Below the pieces are notes generated by a model, which was not told the DNA's origin, did not search any database, and was given only the letters and a program-made list of their open reading frames with translations. Source: Flavobacterium plurextorum (lineage in GTDB: Bacteria > Bacteroidota > Bacteroidia > Flavobacteriales > Flavobacteriaceae). Taken from it: a stretch of 64,000 nucleotides of DNA. Position numbers and translations under genes: made by a program. Positions 36,406 through 44,739 of the stretch are shown here, one piece after another. Position 1 is the first letter of the stretch. Each line of letters begins with the position of its first letter. The stretch lies in NCBI RefSeq assembly GCF_002217395.1, contig NZ_MUHD01000002.1:96374-160373 (forward strand), read 5' to 3'.

Positions 36406-37752
36406 ATGACTACTTTAAACGAACTGAATGCTATATCGCCAATTGATGGAAGATATAGAAATAAAACTCAAAATTTAGCACCTTTTTTCTCAGAAGAAGC
36501 TTTGATAAAATATCGCGTATTGGTTGAAATTGAATATTTCATTGCCTTATGCGAAGTGCCTTTGCCTCAGCTTTCAGACATAGACTCTAGTTTATTTGAC
36601 AGCTTAAGAGATATTTACAAAAAATTCTCTACTGAAGATGCGCTTTGGATTAAAGAAACGGAAAAAGTAACCAATCACGATGTAAAAGCGGTTGAATACT
36701 TTATTAAAGATGCATTTGAAAAATTAGGTTTGTCTAAATACAAAGAATTTATTCACTTCGGACTGACATCACAAGATATTAACAACACTGCAATTCCGCT
36801 TTCTACAAAAGAAGCATTCGAGCAAGTTTACATGCCGTCTCTAATTAGTTTAATTTCTAAACTAAAAGAGTTAAGTGTAGAATGGGCTGCCGTTCCAATG
36901 TTGGCACGCACGCACGGACAACCAGCTTCACCTACACGTTTAGGAAAAGAAATTTTGGTTTTTGTAGAGCGTTTAGAAGAGCAAATGCGTTTGTTATTTA
37001 ATATTCCTTTTGCGGCTAAATTTGGTGGAGCAACAGGAAACTTCAATGCACATCATGTAGCTTACCCACAGATTGACTGGAAAAAATTCGGAAATAAATT
37101 TGTAGAAACAGATCTAGGTTTACACCATTCTTTTCCAACAACACAAATTGAGCATTACGATCATTTTGCAGCATTCTTTGATGGTTTAAAAAGAATCAAC
37201 AACATTATTATTGACTTAGATCGTGACATTTGGACTTATGTTTCAATGGAATATTTTAAGCAAAAAATAAAAGCAGGTGAAATCGGTTCATCAGCAATGC
37301 CGCATAAAGTAAATCCAATTGATTTTGAAAACTCAGAAGGAAACTTAGGGATTGCAAACGCTATTTTTGAGCATTTAGCAGCTAAATTACCTATTTCAAG
37401 ATTACAGCGCGATTTAACTGACAGTACCGTTTTACGTAATGTTGGAGTTCCAATAGGACACACGATTATTGCTTTTGAAGCTACTCTAAAAGGTTTAAAC
37501 AAATTATTATTAAACGAAGGTAAATTTGCTGAAGACTTAGAGAAAAACTGGGCTGTAGTTGCAGAAGCAATTCAAACTATTTTACGTCGCGAAGCATATC
37601 CAAATCCATACGAAGCATTAAAAGGGTTAACAAGAACAAATGAAGCCATTGATAAAAATGCAATACACAATTTCATTGCAACTTTAGAAGTTTCTGATGC
37701 TGTTCGAGCTGAATTAATGCAGATAACACCTAGTAATTACGTAGGAATTTAA
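36406..37752 (+). CDS. purB: Adenylosuccinate lyase
   Basis: 448 aa from the ATG at 36406; a TTG at 36379 overlaps the -7 box and is rejected. Fumarase-superfamily signature GSSAMPHKVNPIDFENSEGN at about residues 296-315 with the catalytic serine loop; TSQDINNTA and TQIEHYDH also match the PurB form with HGQPASPT. It cleaves SAICAR and adenylosuccinate in purine synthesis. Monocistronic with a strong terminator. Confidence 0.95.
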   Translation: MTTLNELNAISPIDGRYRNKTQNLAPFFSEEALIKYRVLVEIEYFIALCEVPLPQLSDIDSSLFDSLRDIYKKFSTEDALWIKETEKVTNHDVKAVEYFIKDAFEKLGLSKYKEFIHFGLTSQDINNTAIPLSTKEAFEQVYMPSLISLISKLKELSVEWAAVPMLARTHGQPASPTRLGKEILVFVERLEEQMRLLFNIPFAAKFGGATGNFNAHHVAYPQIDWKKFGNKFVETDLGLHHSFPTTQIEHYDHFAAFFDGLKRINNIIIDLDRDIWTYVSMEYFKQKIKAGEIGSSAMPHKVNPIDFENSEGNLGIANAIFEHLAAKLPISRLQRDLTDSTVLRNVGVPIGHTIIAFEATLKGLNKLLLNEGKFAEDLEKNWAVVAEAIQTILRREAYPNPYEALKGLTRTNEAIDKNAIHNFIATLEVSDAVRAELMQITPSNYVGI

Positions 37753-37773
37753 ATAAAACCTAAAATATTTTCT

Positions 37774-37809
37774 AAAAAAAAGCTATCTTTATCGAGATAG
37801 CTTTTTTTT
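37774..37809 (+). terminator. purB terminator
   Basis: AAAAAAAAGCTATCT (37774-37788) and AGATAGCTTTTTTTT (37795-37809), 15-bp stem with a six-base loop and T-tract. Confidence 0.92.
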
Positions 37810-37985
37810 TAACACAGGAAGTTAATCCAGATTCAAACAAAAATCCTTTTGTCGAAAAAATTTCGTTTTTTTTCACTCCTGTTAAATGGCTGACGAAAGC
37901 ACCAGGAACCAATTTAAAAGGGCTATTTGAGTAAACAGCTTAAATATAAAATCTGACTAAGCTCCTTAAAACAAAAATACCCTTT

Positions 37986-40235
37986 ATGATTGCCTTAAAC
38001 GCCGCTGCCGAAAGTACACACCATTTGCAACCCTTAATCAGTGATCTGGGATTAATCCTGATGACTGCTGGAATCGCTGTTTTATTATTTAAAAAAATGA
38101 AACAACCTCTAGTTTTAGGATACCTGATTGCAGGATTCTTAGCTGGAAACCATTTTGATTTTTTCCCTTCAATAACCGATATGAAAAGTGTTGAAGTATG
38201 GGCCGAAATTGGGGTTATCTTTTTGCTGTTTAGTTTAGGACTCGAATTTAGTTTTAAAAAGCTGATGAAAGTTGGAGGCACCTCCTCCATCACCGCAATA
38301 ACCCAGATTTTATTCATGACCATTATTGGCTATTGCGTAGGACAATGGATGGGATGGGGAAAAATGGACAGCGTTTTTCTTGGCGCGACACTCTCAATCT
38401 CATCAACAACGATTATTATTAGAGCCTTTGATGAACTGGGGGTAAAAGGTAAAAAATTCGCCGGAATTGTATTTGGTGCCTTAATAGTCGAAGATATAGT
38501 TGCCATTTTAATGCTTGTTTTATTATCGACTATTGCAGTCAGTGATCAGGTTTCAGGCGCCGAATTATTACAATCAGTTCTAAAACTGGTTTTCTTTTTA
38601 ATCATTTGGTTCCTAGGAGGAATCTTTATTATACCAACGATTCTTAAAAAAGCCAAACATCTTTTGACAGATGAAATGCTTCTTATTATTTCATTGGCAT
38701 TATGTTTAATGATGGTTGTGTTTGCTGCAAAAGTTGGTTTTTCTCCAGCATTAGGGGCATTTATAATGGGTTCTATCATTGCCGAAACTACTATGGCAGA
38801 AAAAATAGAACATTTAATTCAGCCCGTAAAAGATCTATTTGGAGCCGTTTTCTTTGTATCAGTCGGAATGTTAATTAATCCAGACACCTTAATTACTTAT
38901 GCGCTCCCTGTTGCCTTAATTACACTTATAACCATTTTCGGAAAAGCATTTAGTTCCTCATTCGGAGCCTTGCTTTCTGGACAGCCGCTTAAACAATCCG
39001 TTCAAACTGGTATGAGTTTAGCACAAATTGGTGAGTTCTCTTTTATTATTGCCACTTTGGGAATGACATTAAAAGTTACCAGCGATTTCTTGTATCCAAT
39101 TATTGTTGCTGTATCAGCAGTTACAACCTTTACAACTCCATTTTTAATTAAATATTCAGATCCTTTCTCTGAATTTCTTGAGCGAAAGCTGCCAAAAAAA
39201 TGGGTTAAAAACATAAACCGTTACAGTGTCAATGCACAAGCGATAAAATCAGTCAGCACATGGCAAATCGTATTAAGAGCATCTATAACCCAAATCATAC
39301 TGCACACCATAATTATTGTTGCTATAATTTTACTATCATCAAAATTTGTTGCTCCTTTGGTTGCTGATACTCGTTTTGGCAACACCTTAGCTGCACTTAT
39401 TACACTAGTAATCATTGCTCCTTTTTTATGGGCGCTTTCACTGCGTCGCGTAAAAGTTGAAGAAGTTGAAACTTTATGGGAAGAACGTAAATATCGAGGC
39501 GCACTTTTAATGCTTATATTAATTAGAATGAGCCTTGGATTATTCTTCGTAGGTTTCTTATTGAATATTTTCTTCTCTCCATTAGTAGCATTTGTTGCAC
39601 TTATTATTGCAATTGGAGCGTATCAAATTTTCCCTAAAAAACTAAACGAACAATATCATAAAATTGAGAATCACTTTTTAAAGAACTTGAACGATCGTGA
39701 AAATAAAAAAATAGACAGAAGATATGCTAATCTTATGCCTTGGGACGGTCACATGTCTATTTTTGATATTGGAAAAGAATCAAACCTTGCAGGTAAAACA
39801 CTTGAAGAATTGCGAATTCGAGAAAATATGGGAATAAACATCGCTTTTATTCGACGTGGAGAAATTACAATCCCGATTCCAACTAAAAACGAACGATTGT
39901 TTCCTGGTGATGAGATATGTGTTATTGGGACTGATGAACAAATTGCACAGTTTACTACTTACTTAAAAAATGAAATTGAAGCTCCTAACAACAGCGAAGA
40001 ATCTGATATCGTACTTCGCCAATTAGAGATTTCAAACGAAGATTTTATTCAAAAAAGTATCGGTCAATTTAGAGGAAGAACCGGCGGACTTGTTGTAGGA
40101 ATTGAACGTAATGGTAATCGAATTTTAAATCCTGAATCTAATATCATTTTAGAAAAAAACGATATTATCTGGGTGGTAGGCGATAAAAAACGAATGAACG
40201 AATTAATGCAAAAAAGTACACACGTTGCATTTTAA
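37986..40235 (+). CDS. Kef-type monovalent cation:proton antiporter (CPA2) with two TrkA-C domains
   Basis: 749 aa. Roughly the first 400 residues hold twelve helices with GYLIAGFLAGNHF, FLLFSLGLEFSFKKL and LGATLSISSTTIIIRAFDELG of the CPA2 fold. A second, unusual hydrophobic block of four helices (about 425-545) follows, then TrkA-C domains at about 585-655 (GHMSIFDIGKESNLAG) and 680-740 (GGLVVGIERNGNRIL). There is no Rossmann TrkA-N domain. The ion (K+ or Na+) is not readable. Inner membrane; pH or osmotic homeostasis. Confidence 0.88.
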   Translation: MIALNAAAESTHHLQPLISDLGLILMTAGIAVLLFKKMKQPLVLGYLIAGFLAGNHFDFFPSITDMKSVEVWAEIGVIFLLFSLGLEFSFKKLMKVGGTSSITAITQILFMTIIGYCVGQWMGWGKMDSVFLGATLSISSTTIIIRAFDELGVKGKKFAGIVFGALIVEDIVAILMLVLLSTIAVSDQVSGAELLQSVLKLVFFLIIWFLGGIFIIPTILKKAKHLLTDEMLLIISLALCLMMVVFAAKVGFSPALGAFIMGSIIAETTMAEKIEHLIQPVKDLFGAVFFVSVGMLINPDTLITYALPVALITLITIFGKAFSSSFGALLSGQPLKQSVQTGMSLAQIGEFSFIIATLGMTLKVTSDFLYPIIVAVSAVTTFTTPFLIKYSDPFSEFLERKLPKKWVKNINRYSVNAQAIKSVSTWQIVLRASITQIILHTIIIVAIILLSSKFVAPLVADTRFGNTLAALITLVIIAPFLWALSLRRVKVEEVETLWEERKYRGALLMLILIRMSLGLFFVGFLLNIFFSPLVAFVALIIAIGAYQIFPKKLNEQYHKIENHFLKNLNDRENKKIDRRYANLMPWDGHMSIFDIGKESNLAGKTLEELRIRENMGINIAFIRRGEITIPIPTKNERLFPGDEICVIGTDEQIAQFTTYLKNEIEAPNNSEESDIVLRQLEISNEDFIQKSIGQFRGRTGGLVVGIERNGNRILNPESNIILEKNDIIWVVGDKKRMNELMQKSTHVAF

Positions 40236-40254
40236 AATCTAATTATATATAAAA

Positions 40255-40282
40255 AAAGCCACAGATTAATTTCTGTGGCTTT
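40255..40282. terminator. Bidirectional terminator between antiporter and peroxiredoxin genes
   Basis: AAAGCCACAGA and TCTGTGGCTTT form an 11-bp stem, flanked by A7 and T8 runs. Confidence 0.92.
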
Positions 40283-40289
40283 CTTTTTT

Positions 40290-40928
40290 TTATTTATTTG
40301 GCTGCGGTGTCATACGCAGATAAGGTTTTATAGGTGTATGTCCTTTAGGAAACTTTGCAGGAATATCACTATCCGGAATCGCTGGTGCAATTACCACATC
40401 TTCTCCGTCTTTCCAGTTTGCCGGTGTAGCAACGCTATAATTGGCTGTTAACTGCAAACTATCAATAACACGAAGCAATTCGTCAAAATTTCTTCCAGTT
40501 GATGCTGGATAAGTCAAAGTCAACTTGATTTTTTTATCGGCGCCAATTACAAAAACAGATCTCACCGTAAATTTATCACTTGCATTTGGATGAAGCATAT
40601 CATACAAAGTCGCTACTTTTTTATCCTCATCAGCAATAATTGGAAAATTAACTTCAGTATTCTGAGTTTCGTTGATGTCTTTAATCCAATCTAAATGCGA
40701 TTGTAAGCCATCTACACTCAAAGCAATAACCTTGGTATTTCTTTTTGTAAACTCAGGAACATAATTCGCTACAGTTCCCAATTCAGTTGTACAAACAGGA
40801 GTAAAATCTGCTGGGTGCGAAAATAAAACTCCCCAAGAATCTCCTAACCATTCATGAAAATTAATTGGTCCCTGCGTGGTTTCTGCATGAAAATCTGGAG
40901 CTATATCGCCTAATCTTAATGTTGACAT
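40290..40928 (-). CDS. Peroxiredoxin, 1-Cys (Prx6) type
   Basis: 212 aa. Active-site HPADFTPVCTTELG, with peroxidatic Cys46. There is no second Cys in a resolving position, and the long C-terminal arm (RMTPQPNK end, TPANWKDGEDVVI) is that of Prx6. It reduces H2O2 and alkyl peroxides; the reductant is likely a small thiol, and bacillithiol (bshC in this window) is a reasonable but unproven candidate. Monocistronic, cytoplasmic. Confidence 0.92.
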   Translation of the reverse strand: MSTLRLGDIAPDFHAETTQGPINFHEWLGDSWGVLFSHPADFTPVCTTELGTVANYVPEFTKRNTKVIALSVDGLQSHLDWIKDINETQNTEVNFPIIADEDKKVATLYDMLHPNASDKFTVRSVFVIGADKKIKLTLTYPASTGRNFDELLRVIDSLQLTANYSVATPANWKDGEDVVIAPAIPDSDIPAKFPKGHTPIKPYLRMTPQPNK

Positions 40929-41039
40929 AATTTATCTTTTTTAGTTCCTCTAAAATTAACTAAAAAATACATTTAGAAAACATGTAAGAATTAAAAAAAA
41001 GTTAAAATTCTATCTTATCTATATAATTACTATTTTAAA

Positions 41040-41951
41040 CTAAATAAAACTCACCACAAAGTACCAGAATGCAAGGGTTACAAACGAAATTGGAATTCCA
41101 AAACCAATCATCATACTGCTCAATTTTGGTTTTAAACCATAAGTAGAAGCCAAAATTGCACCAGTAATCATTGGCGCCATAGCAATTTCTATAATTGTAA
41201 TCTTTATAGCTTCAGAATGCTGCTTAAAAACAAATACATATAATATAAAGATAATGAGCGGTGTCACTATAAGCCTAAAGAAAAGTCCGAGCTGCAAGAA
41301 TTTCCAATGTTTGCTTTTTCGATCAAAAGTGAGTTGTAATCCAACCGAGAATAAAGCCAAAGGCGTAACTAAACTTCCTAATTTTAATAGTAAAGATTGA
41401 ATATTTATATCTAAATCATAATTCCAAACATTCAATAAACAAGCTGCAACGAAAGTTATAAAAGGCGGAAAGAAAATTATCTTTTTTGTAATGCTTTTAA
41501 AATCAGGATTTCCTTTAGAATAAAAAGCAGCAACAAAAACACCAAGTGTAGAAACCACAACAAAAGTTCCGGGTTGATCTACCAAAACAGCAGTTTCTAA
41601 ACCTTTCTTGCCAAACAAAGCTTCAATAATAGGATAACCCAAAAATGACGAATTACTTAATCCTGCCGTTAAAACCAAACAGCCGATTAGTTTGTTTGAC
41701 CAGCCTAATCGTCGTCCTAAAAAATGAAAAAAAACAAAAGCAAGAAAAAAACTAATCCACCCTGCTCCTATTGGAAACAACAATTCGCTGCTCCATTTTA
41801 TTTTCGGAATATGATATAAAGTAATCGCGGGAAGACATAAATAAATGACAATTTTATTGATTGTTTTATAAATATGAGTAGGAAATCGCTTTACATTTTG
41901 CAAAAGCAATCCTAAAAATAAAAAGAAGAATATTATAATAAAGTTGCTCAT
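41040..41951 (-). CDS. AEC family transporter
   Basis: 303 aa from the ATG at 41951 (MSNFIIIFFFLFLGLLLQ); the longer start at 41969 adds six residues that do not extend the family match. Ten helices in two inverted blocks; LVLTAGLSNSSFLGYPI and GAILASTYGLKPKL are family motifs of the auxin efflux carrier type. Substrates in bacteria are mostly malate and other organic acids; none is indicated. Divergent from the Rrf2 gene, with 129 bases between. Confidence 0.85.
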   Translation of the reverse strand: MSNFIIIFFFLFLGLLLQNVKRFPTHIYKTINKIVIYLCLPAITLYHIPKIKWSSELLFPIGAGWISFFLAFVFFHFLGRRLGWSNKLIGCLVLTAGLSNSSFLGYPIIEALFGKKGLETAVLVDQPGTFVVVSTLGVFVAAFYSKGNPDFKSITKKIIFFPPFITFVAACLLNVWNYDLDINIQSLLLKLGSLVTPLALFSVGLQLTFDRKSKHWKFLQLGLFFRLIVTPLIIFILYVFVFKQHSEAIKITIIEIAMAPMITGAILASTYGLKPKLSSMMIGFGIPISFVTLAFWYFVVSFI

Positions 41952-42053
41952 ATCAAGGGTTAAGCACAAAAATAAGTATTTATAAGTTAGTAACTACTAA
42001 GGGCTAAGCACAAAAAAAAACGTTAAATTTGTTTTTTGTGTTATAAAACTCCT

Positions 42054-42077
42054 TACATTTGTAACATATTTTATTAC
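42054..42077 (+). promoter_or_regulatory. rrf2-family gene promoter (TACATTTG) with overlapping operator GTAACATATTTTATTAC
   Basis: -7 box TACATTTG at 42054-42061. A 17-base site at 42061-42077 with dyad ends GTAA/TTAC starts on the last base of the box. It recurs at 42511-42527 with one mismatch, in front of the next gene. Likely autoregulation by the Rrf2 protein. Confidence 0.65.
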
Positions 42078-42080
42078 AGT

Positions 42081-42488
42081 ATGATTTCAGGTAAATTTGC
42101 CATAACGATTCACATTCTTACTTTGCTGACTAAATTCCCTAATGATTATTTATCATCAGAGTTTATTGCCGGCAGTATCAATTTAAATCCTGTTTTGGTT
42201 CGAAAAGAAATCGCAAACCTAAAAGCACATCATATTGTAGAAAGTAAAGAAGGTAAAAATGGCGGAACAAAATTGGCCGTAGATGCCGCGAAATTGACTC
42301 TAAAAGAGATTTTTGAAATGACTTTTGAAACTATTAATTTGGGATATGCAAAAAATGAACCTAACCCAGATTGTCCTGTTGGAAAAAAAATCAATCAAAA
42401 TCTAGCTGATTTATACACCGAAATGAATCAGAAAGTAAGCGCACAACTAGAGAATATTTCGCTTGAAGATTTTTCGAACCAATTTTAA
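42081..42488 (+). CDS. Rrf2 family transcriptional regulator (YwnA-like)
   Basis: 135 aa from the ATG at 42081; the frame is open to 42036 but that part precedes the predicted start site. Winged HTH: FAITIHILTLLTKF, SEFIAGSINLNPVLVRKEI, wing GKNGGTKLA. Only one Cys (Cys98, in NPDCPVG) and no Fe-S triad, so IscR-like cluster binding is unlikely; the thiol-switch subgroup YwnA fits. A matching inverted site lies at its own start and before the next gene. B. subtilis ywnA is likewise next to ywnB. Confidence 0.88.
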   Translation: MISGKFAITIHILTLLTKFPNDYLSSEFIAGSINLNPVLVRKEIANLKAHHIVESKEGKNGGTKLAVDAAKLTLKEIFEMTFETINLGYAKNEPNPDCPVGKKINQNLADLYTEMNQKVSAQLENISLEDFSNQF

Positions 42489-42510
42489 AACTATTTTTTT
42501 ATCCTAAACT

Positions 42511-42527
42511 GTAACATTTTTTATTAC
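42511..42527. promoter_or_regulatory. Second Rrf2-type operator GTAACATTTTTTATTAC
   Basis: 16 of 17 bases match the site at 42061-42077; dyad GTAA/TTAC. It is 18 bases before the reductase ATG, so the same regulator may bind both. Confidence 0.6.
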
Positions 42528-42545
42528 TAAATAAATTTATATATT

Positions 42546-43187
42546 ATGAAAATCGCAATTATTGGAGCAACAGGATTTGTAGGCTCAGCAATCTTAAATG
42601 AATTAGCAGACAGAAAACATAACATTTCTGCAATTGCTAGAAATCCAAAAGACAATACAAACGCAACTTGGATTGCCGCAGATATTTTTAATGTTGATGC
42701 TTTGGCAGAAGCTTTAAAAGGACACGATGTTGTAGTAAATGCATTTAATCCGGGTTGGACAAATCCTAATATTTATGATGATTTCCTTAACGGATCAAAA
42801 GCAATTCAAGAAGCTGTAAAAAAATCAGATGTAAAACGTTTTATTACCATTGGAGGCGGAGGAAGTTTATTTGTTGCTCCAAATTTACAAGCCGTAGATA
42901 CTCCAGATTTTCCAAAAGAATATTACGCCGGTGCAACTGCAGCAAGAGATTATTTGAATATCTTAAAAGAAGAAAAAGATTTAGATTGGGCATTTTTTAG
43001 TCCGGCATTTGAAATGCATGCAGGAACTAAAACAGGAAGAACTGGTAAATATCGTTTAGGTTTAGAAAACCCAGTTTTTAATGACGAACAAAGAAGCATC
43101 TTATCTGTAGAGGATCTGGCAGTTGTTATTGCTGACGAAGTTGAAAATCCAAAACATCATCAAGTTAGATTTACAGCTGGATATTAA
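42546..43187 (+). CDS. NAD(P)-binding reductase-like protein (NmrA/YwnB-like)
   Basis: 213 aa. Rossmann start MKIAIIGATGFVGSAILNE with the GxxGxxG loop, followed by AADIFNVDALAEALKGHDVVVNAFNPG. No catalytic Tyr-Lys of SDR reductases is obvious. YwnB-like proteins are co-located with Rrf2 regulators in several phyla and thought to be quinone or redox related. A likely Rrf2 operator lies in its leader, 57 bases after the regulator gene. Confidence 0.85.
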   Translation: MKIAIIGATGFVGSAILNELADRKHNISAIARNPKDNTNATWIAADIFNVDALAEALKGHDVVVNAFNPGWTNPNIYDDFLNGSKAIQEAVKKSDVKRFITIGGGGSLFVAPNLQAVDTPDFPKEYYAGATAARDYLNILKEEKDLDWAFFSPAFEMHAGTKTGRTGKYRLGLENPVFNDEQRSILSVEDLAVVIADEVENPKHHQVRFTAGY

Positions 43188-43197
43188 TTTTAAGATG

Positions 43198-43226
43198 CTA
43201 AGGCTCTAAGATTCTGAGATACTAAG
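43198..43226 (+). repeat. 8-bp-period array (NNNCTAAG family)
   Basis: CTAAG, CTAAG, CTGAG and CTAAG start at 43198, 43206, 43214 and 43222, exactly 8 apart, 10 bases after the reductase stop. The 318-bp gap 43188-43505 holds no gene. Confidence 0.6.
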
Positions 43227-43291
43227 TTTTTTTTCATATTAAAGCTAAGTTCTGTATGTCATTTTGAGCTAGAAACTCTATAATACTACTC

Positions 43292-43324
43292 AGACCCGAC
43301 AGGTTTTAAAAACCTGTCGGGTCT
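43292..43324. terminator. CCCGACAG-family hairpin
   Basis: AGACCCGACAGGTTTT pairs with AAAACCTGTCGGGTCT; almost the same stem as the secA terminator. It lies in the gap after the reductase gene. Confidence 0.85.
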
Positions 43325-43427
43325 CTTTGTGTCAAAAAAAATGCTGCTAAACAATCTTTGTCGAGCTATTTCTGTCAATTCTTTGGCTTCGTTCAGGAAG
43401 AAAAAAATATGATAACAAATTAGTAGA

Positions 43428-43445
43428 AATTCGTGTAATTCGTGG
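43428..43445 (+). repeat. 9-bp-period array (AATTCGTGT AATTCGTGG)
   Basis: Two 9-base units; the block 43437-43450 (AATTCGTGGCAAAC) also occurs at 33500-33513. Confidence 0.55.
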
Positions 43446-43457
43446 CAAACTAACTTT

Positions 43458-43487
43458 TTGAAACTGTTTTTGTTTTCAGTACTTTTA
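43458..43487 (+). promoter_or_regulatory. Predicted promoter of meaB (TTG-N19-TACTTTTA)
   Basis: TTG at 43458-43460 and TACTTTTA at 43480-43487 with 19 bases between; the last base differs from the TAnnTTTG consensus. Ends 18 bases before the start codon. Confidence 0.5.
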
Positions 43488-43505
43488 CACTATTAAAAAA
43501 GTATT

Positions 43506-44603
43506 TTGTCAAGTTTAAAGAAACAGTCAAGCAGTTTAACTGAAAAAGCTGGAATTTCATCACCCGAAATCACCAATGTTTCGGCTATTAATCAAATTAA
43601 AAACAAACGCAGACAACAACCTTCTGCCAGCGAATTAATATCTGGAATTCTTTCTGAAAATAGAACGGCTCTTAGTCGTGCTATTACTCTTGTCGAAAGC
43701 ACAAATCCTGAACATACTGAAAAAGCGAACGAAATTATAAACGGCTGTTTACCTCATGCAAATAAATCTATCCGAATAGGAATTACGGGAGTTCCCGGTG
43801 TTGGCAAAAGTACTTTTATCGAAGCTTTTGGAACCTATCTTACACAGGCAGGAAAAAAAGTAGCAGTTCTAGCCGTTGATCCAAGCAGTTCGATTTCCCA
43901 CGGAAGTATTTTGGGAGATAAAACACGCATGGAAGAATTGGTTAAAGATGAAAATGCTTTTATACGCCCGAGTGCCTCAGGAGAAACTTTAGGCGGTGTG
44001 GCACGCAAAACCCGCGAATCAATAATCTTATGTGAAGCTGCTGGTTTTGATACTATAATTATTGAAACAGTTGGTGTTGGTCAAAGCGAAACGGCTGTGC
44101 ACAGCATGGTAGATTTTTTTCTTTTATTAAAAATTTCTGGTGCCGGCGATGAGCTTCAAGGTATTAAACGCGGCATTATGGAAATGGCAGATGCTATTGT
44201 AATTAACAAGGCAGACGGCGATAATATCAAAAAAGCAAATCAGGCAAAACTTGAGTTCAATCGAGCTTTACATTTATTTCCTCCAAAAAAATCAAACTGG
44301 CAGCCAAAAGTAACTACTTGCAGTGCCATAACAAAAGATGGAATTACGGCTATTTGGGATACAATTTCTGATTATCTTGAACTAACAAAGGAAACCGGTT
44401 TCTTCCAAGAGAAAAGAAAGGAACAAAATCATTTTTGGATGATGGAAACAATAGACGAGCAATTAAAGCAAAATTTCTATAACAGCCCTGAAATCATTTC
44501 CCTTTTAGAACAAAATAAAAAAGCAGTTCAAAATAATGAAATTTCACCTTTTGCGGCTGCACAAAGTTTATTAAAATTATATTTTAATAAAGGTTCAAAG
44601 TAG
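43506..44603 (+). CDS. meaB: Methylmalonyl-CoA mutase-associated GTPase MeaB
   Basis: 365 aa from a TTG start; an in-frame TAA at 43494 and lack of any early ATG force this choice. G1 GITGVPGVGKST (about 95-106), ETVGVGQSETAV, VINKADGDN and a C-terminal dimerisation arm fit the MeaB/ArgK family. It protects and reactivates adenosylcobalamin-dependent mutase. The mutase subunits are not in this window; the PduO enzyme at 24900 supplies the cofactor. Confidence 0.9.
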   Translation: MSSLKKQSSSLTEKAGISSPEITNVSAINQIKNKRRQQPSASELISGILSENRTALSRAITLVESTNPEHTEKANEIINGCLPHANKSIRIGITGVPGVGKSTFIEAFGTYLTQAGKKVAVLAVDPSSSISHGSILGDKTRMEELVKDENAFIRPSASGETLGGVARKTRESIILCEAAGFDTIIIETVGVGQSETAVHSMVDFFLLLKISGAGDELQGIKRGIMEMADAIVINKADGDNIKKANQAKLEFNRALHLFPPKKSNWQPKVTTCSAITKDGITAIWDTISDYLELTKETGFFQEKRKEQNHFWMMETIDEQLKQNFYNSPEIISLLEQNKKAVQNNEISPFAAAQSLLKLYFNKGSK

Positions 44604-44725
44604 CAAAGATTCAAAGAGACAAAGGTTTTCTCTAGCTTGTCTTTTCTTAGTCTAAATTCATAAAAGTAAAAAGGTTCAAAGTAACAAAGTCATTAACTCT
44701 GTTTCTTTGAACCTTTGCATCTTTG
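44596..44725. repeat. CAAAG octad arrays in an inverted layout, probable bidirectional terminator
   Basis: CAAAG at 44596, 44604, 44612, 44620 and at 44677, 44685; CTTTG at 44705, 44713, 44721. AAAGGTTCAAAG (44670-44681) and CTTTGAACCTTT (44705-44716) are a perfect 12-bp stem between two convergent genes. The first array covers the meaB stop codon. Confidence 0.7.
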
Positions 44726-44739
44726 TACCTCTTTTAAAA

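Noticed and set aside
37855..37965. Fifth copy of the TAGCCC...GCTCC element before the antiporter gene
   Set aside because: Only the end CTAAGCTCCTTAAAA is similar; start and centre do not match, so it was not counted.
37940..38323. 127-aa reading frame on the minus strand over the start of the antiporter gene
   Set aside because: It is antisense to a clear Kef-type antiporter with conserved motifs, has no family pattern and biased composition typical of a shadow frame.
44596..44725. Possible CRISPR array
   Set aside because: Repeat units are 8 bp with no spacers of 25-40 bases and no cas gene; it is a short-period array.
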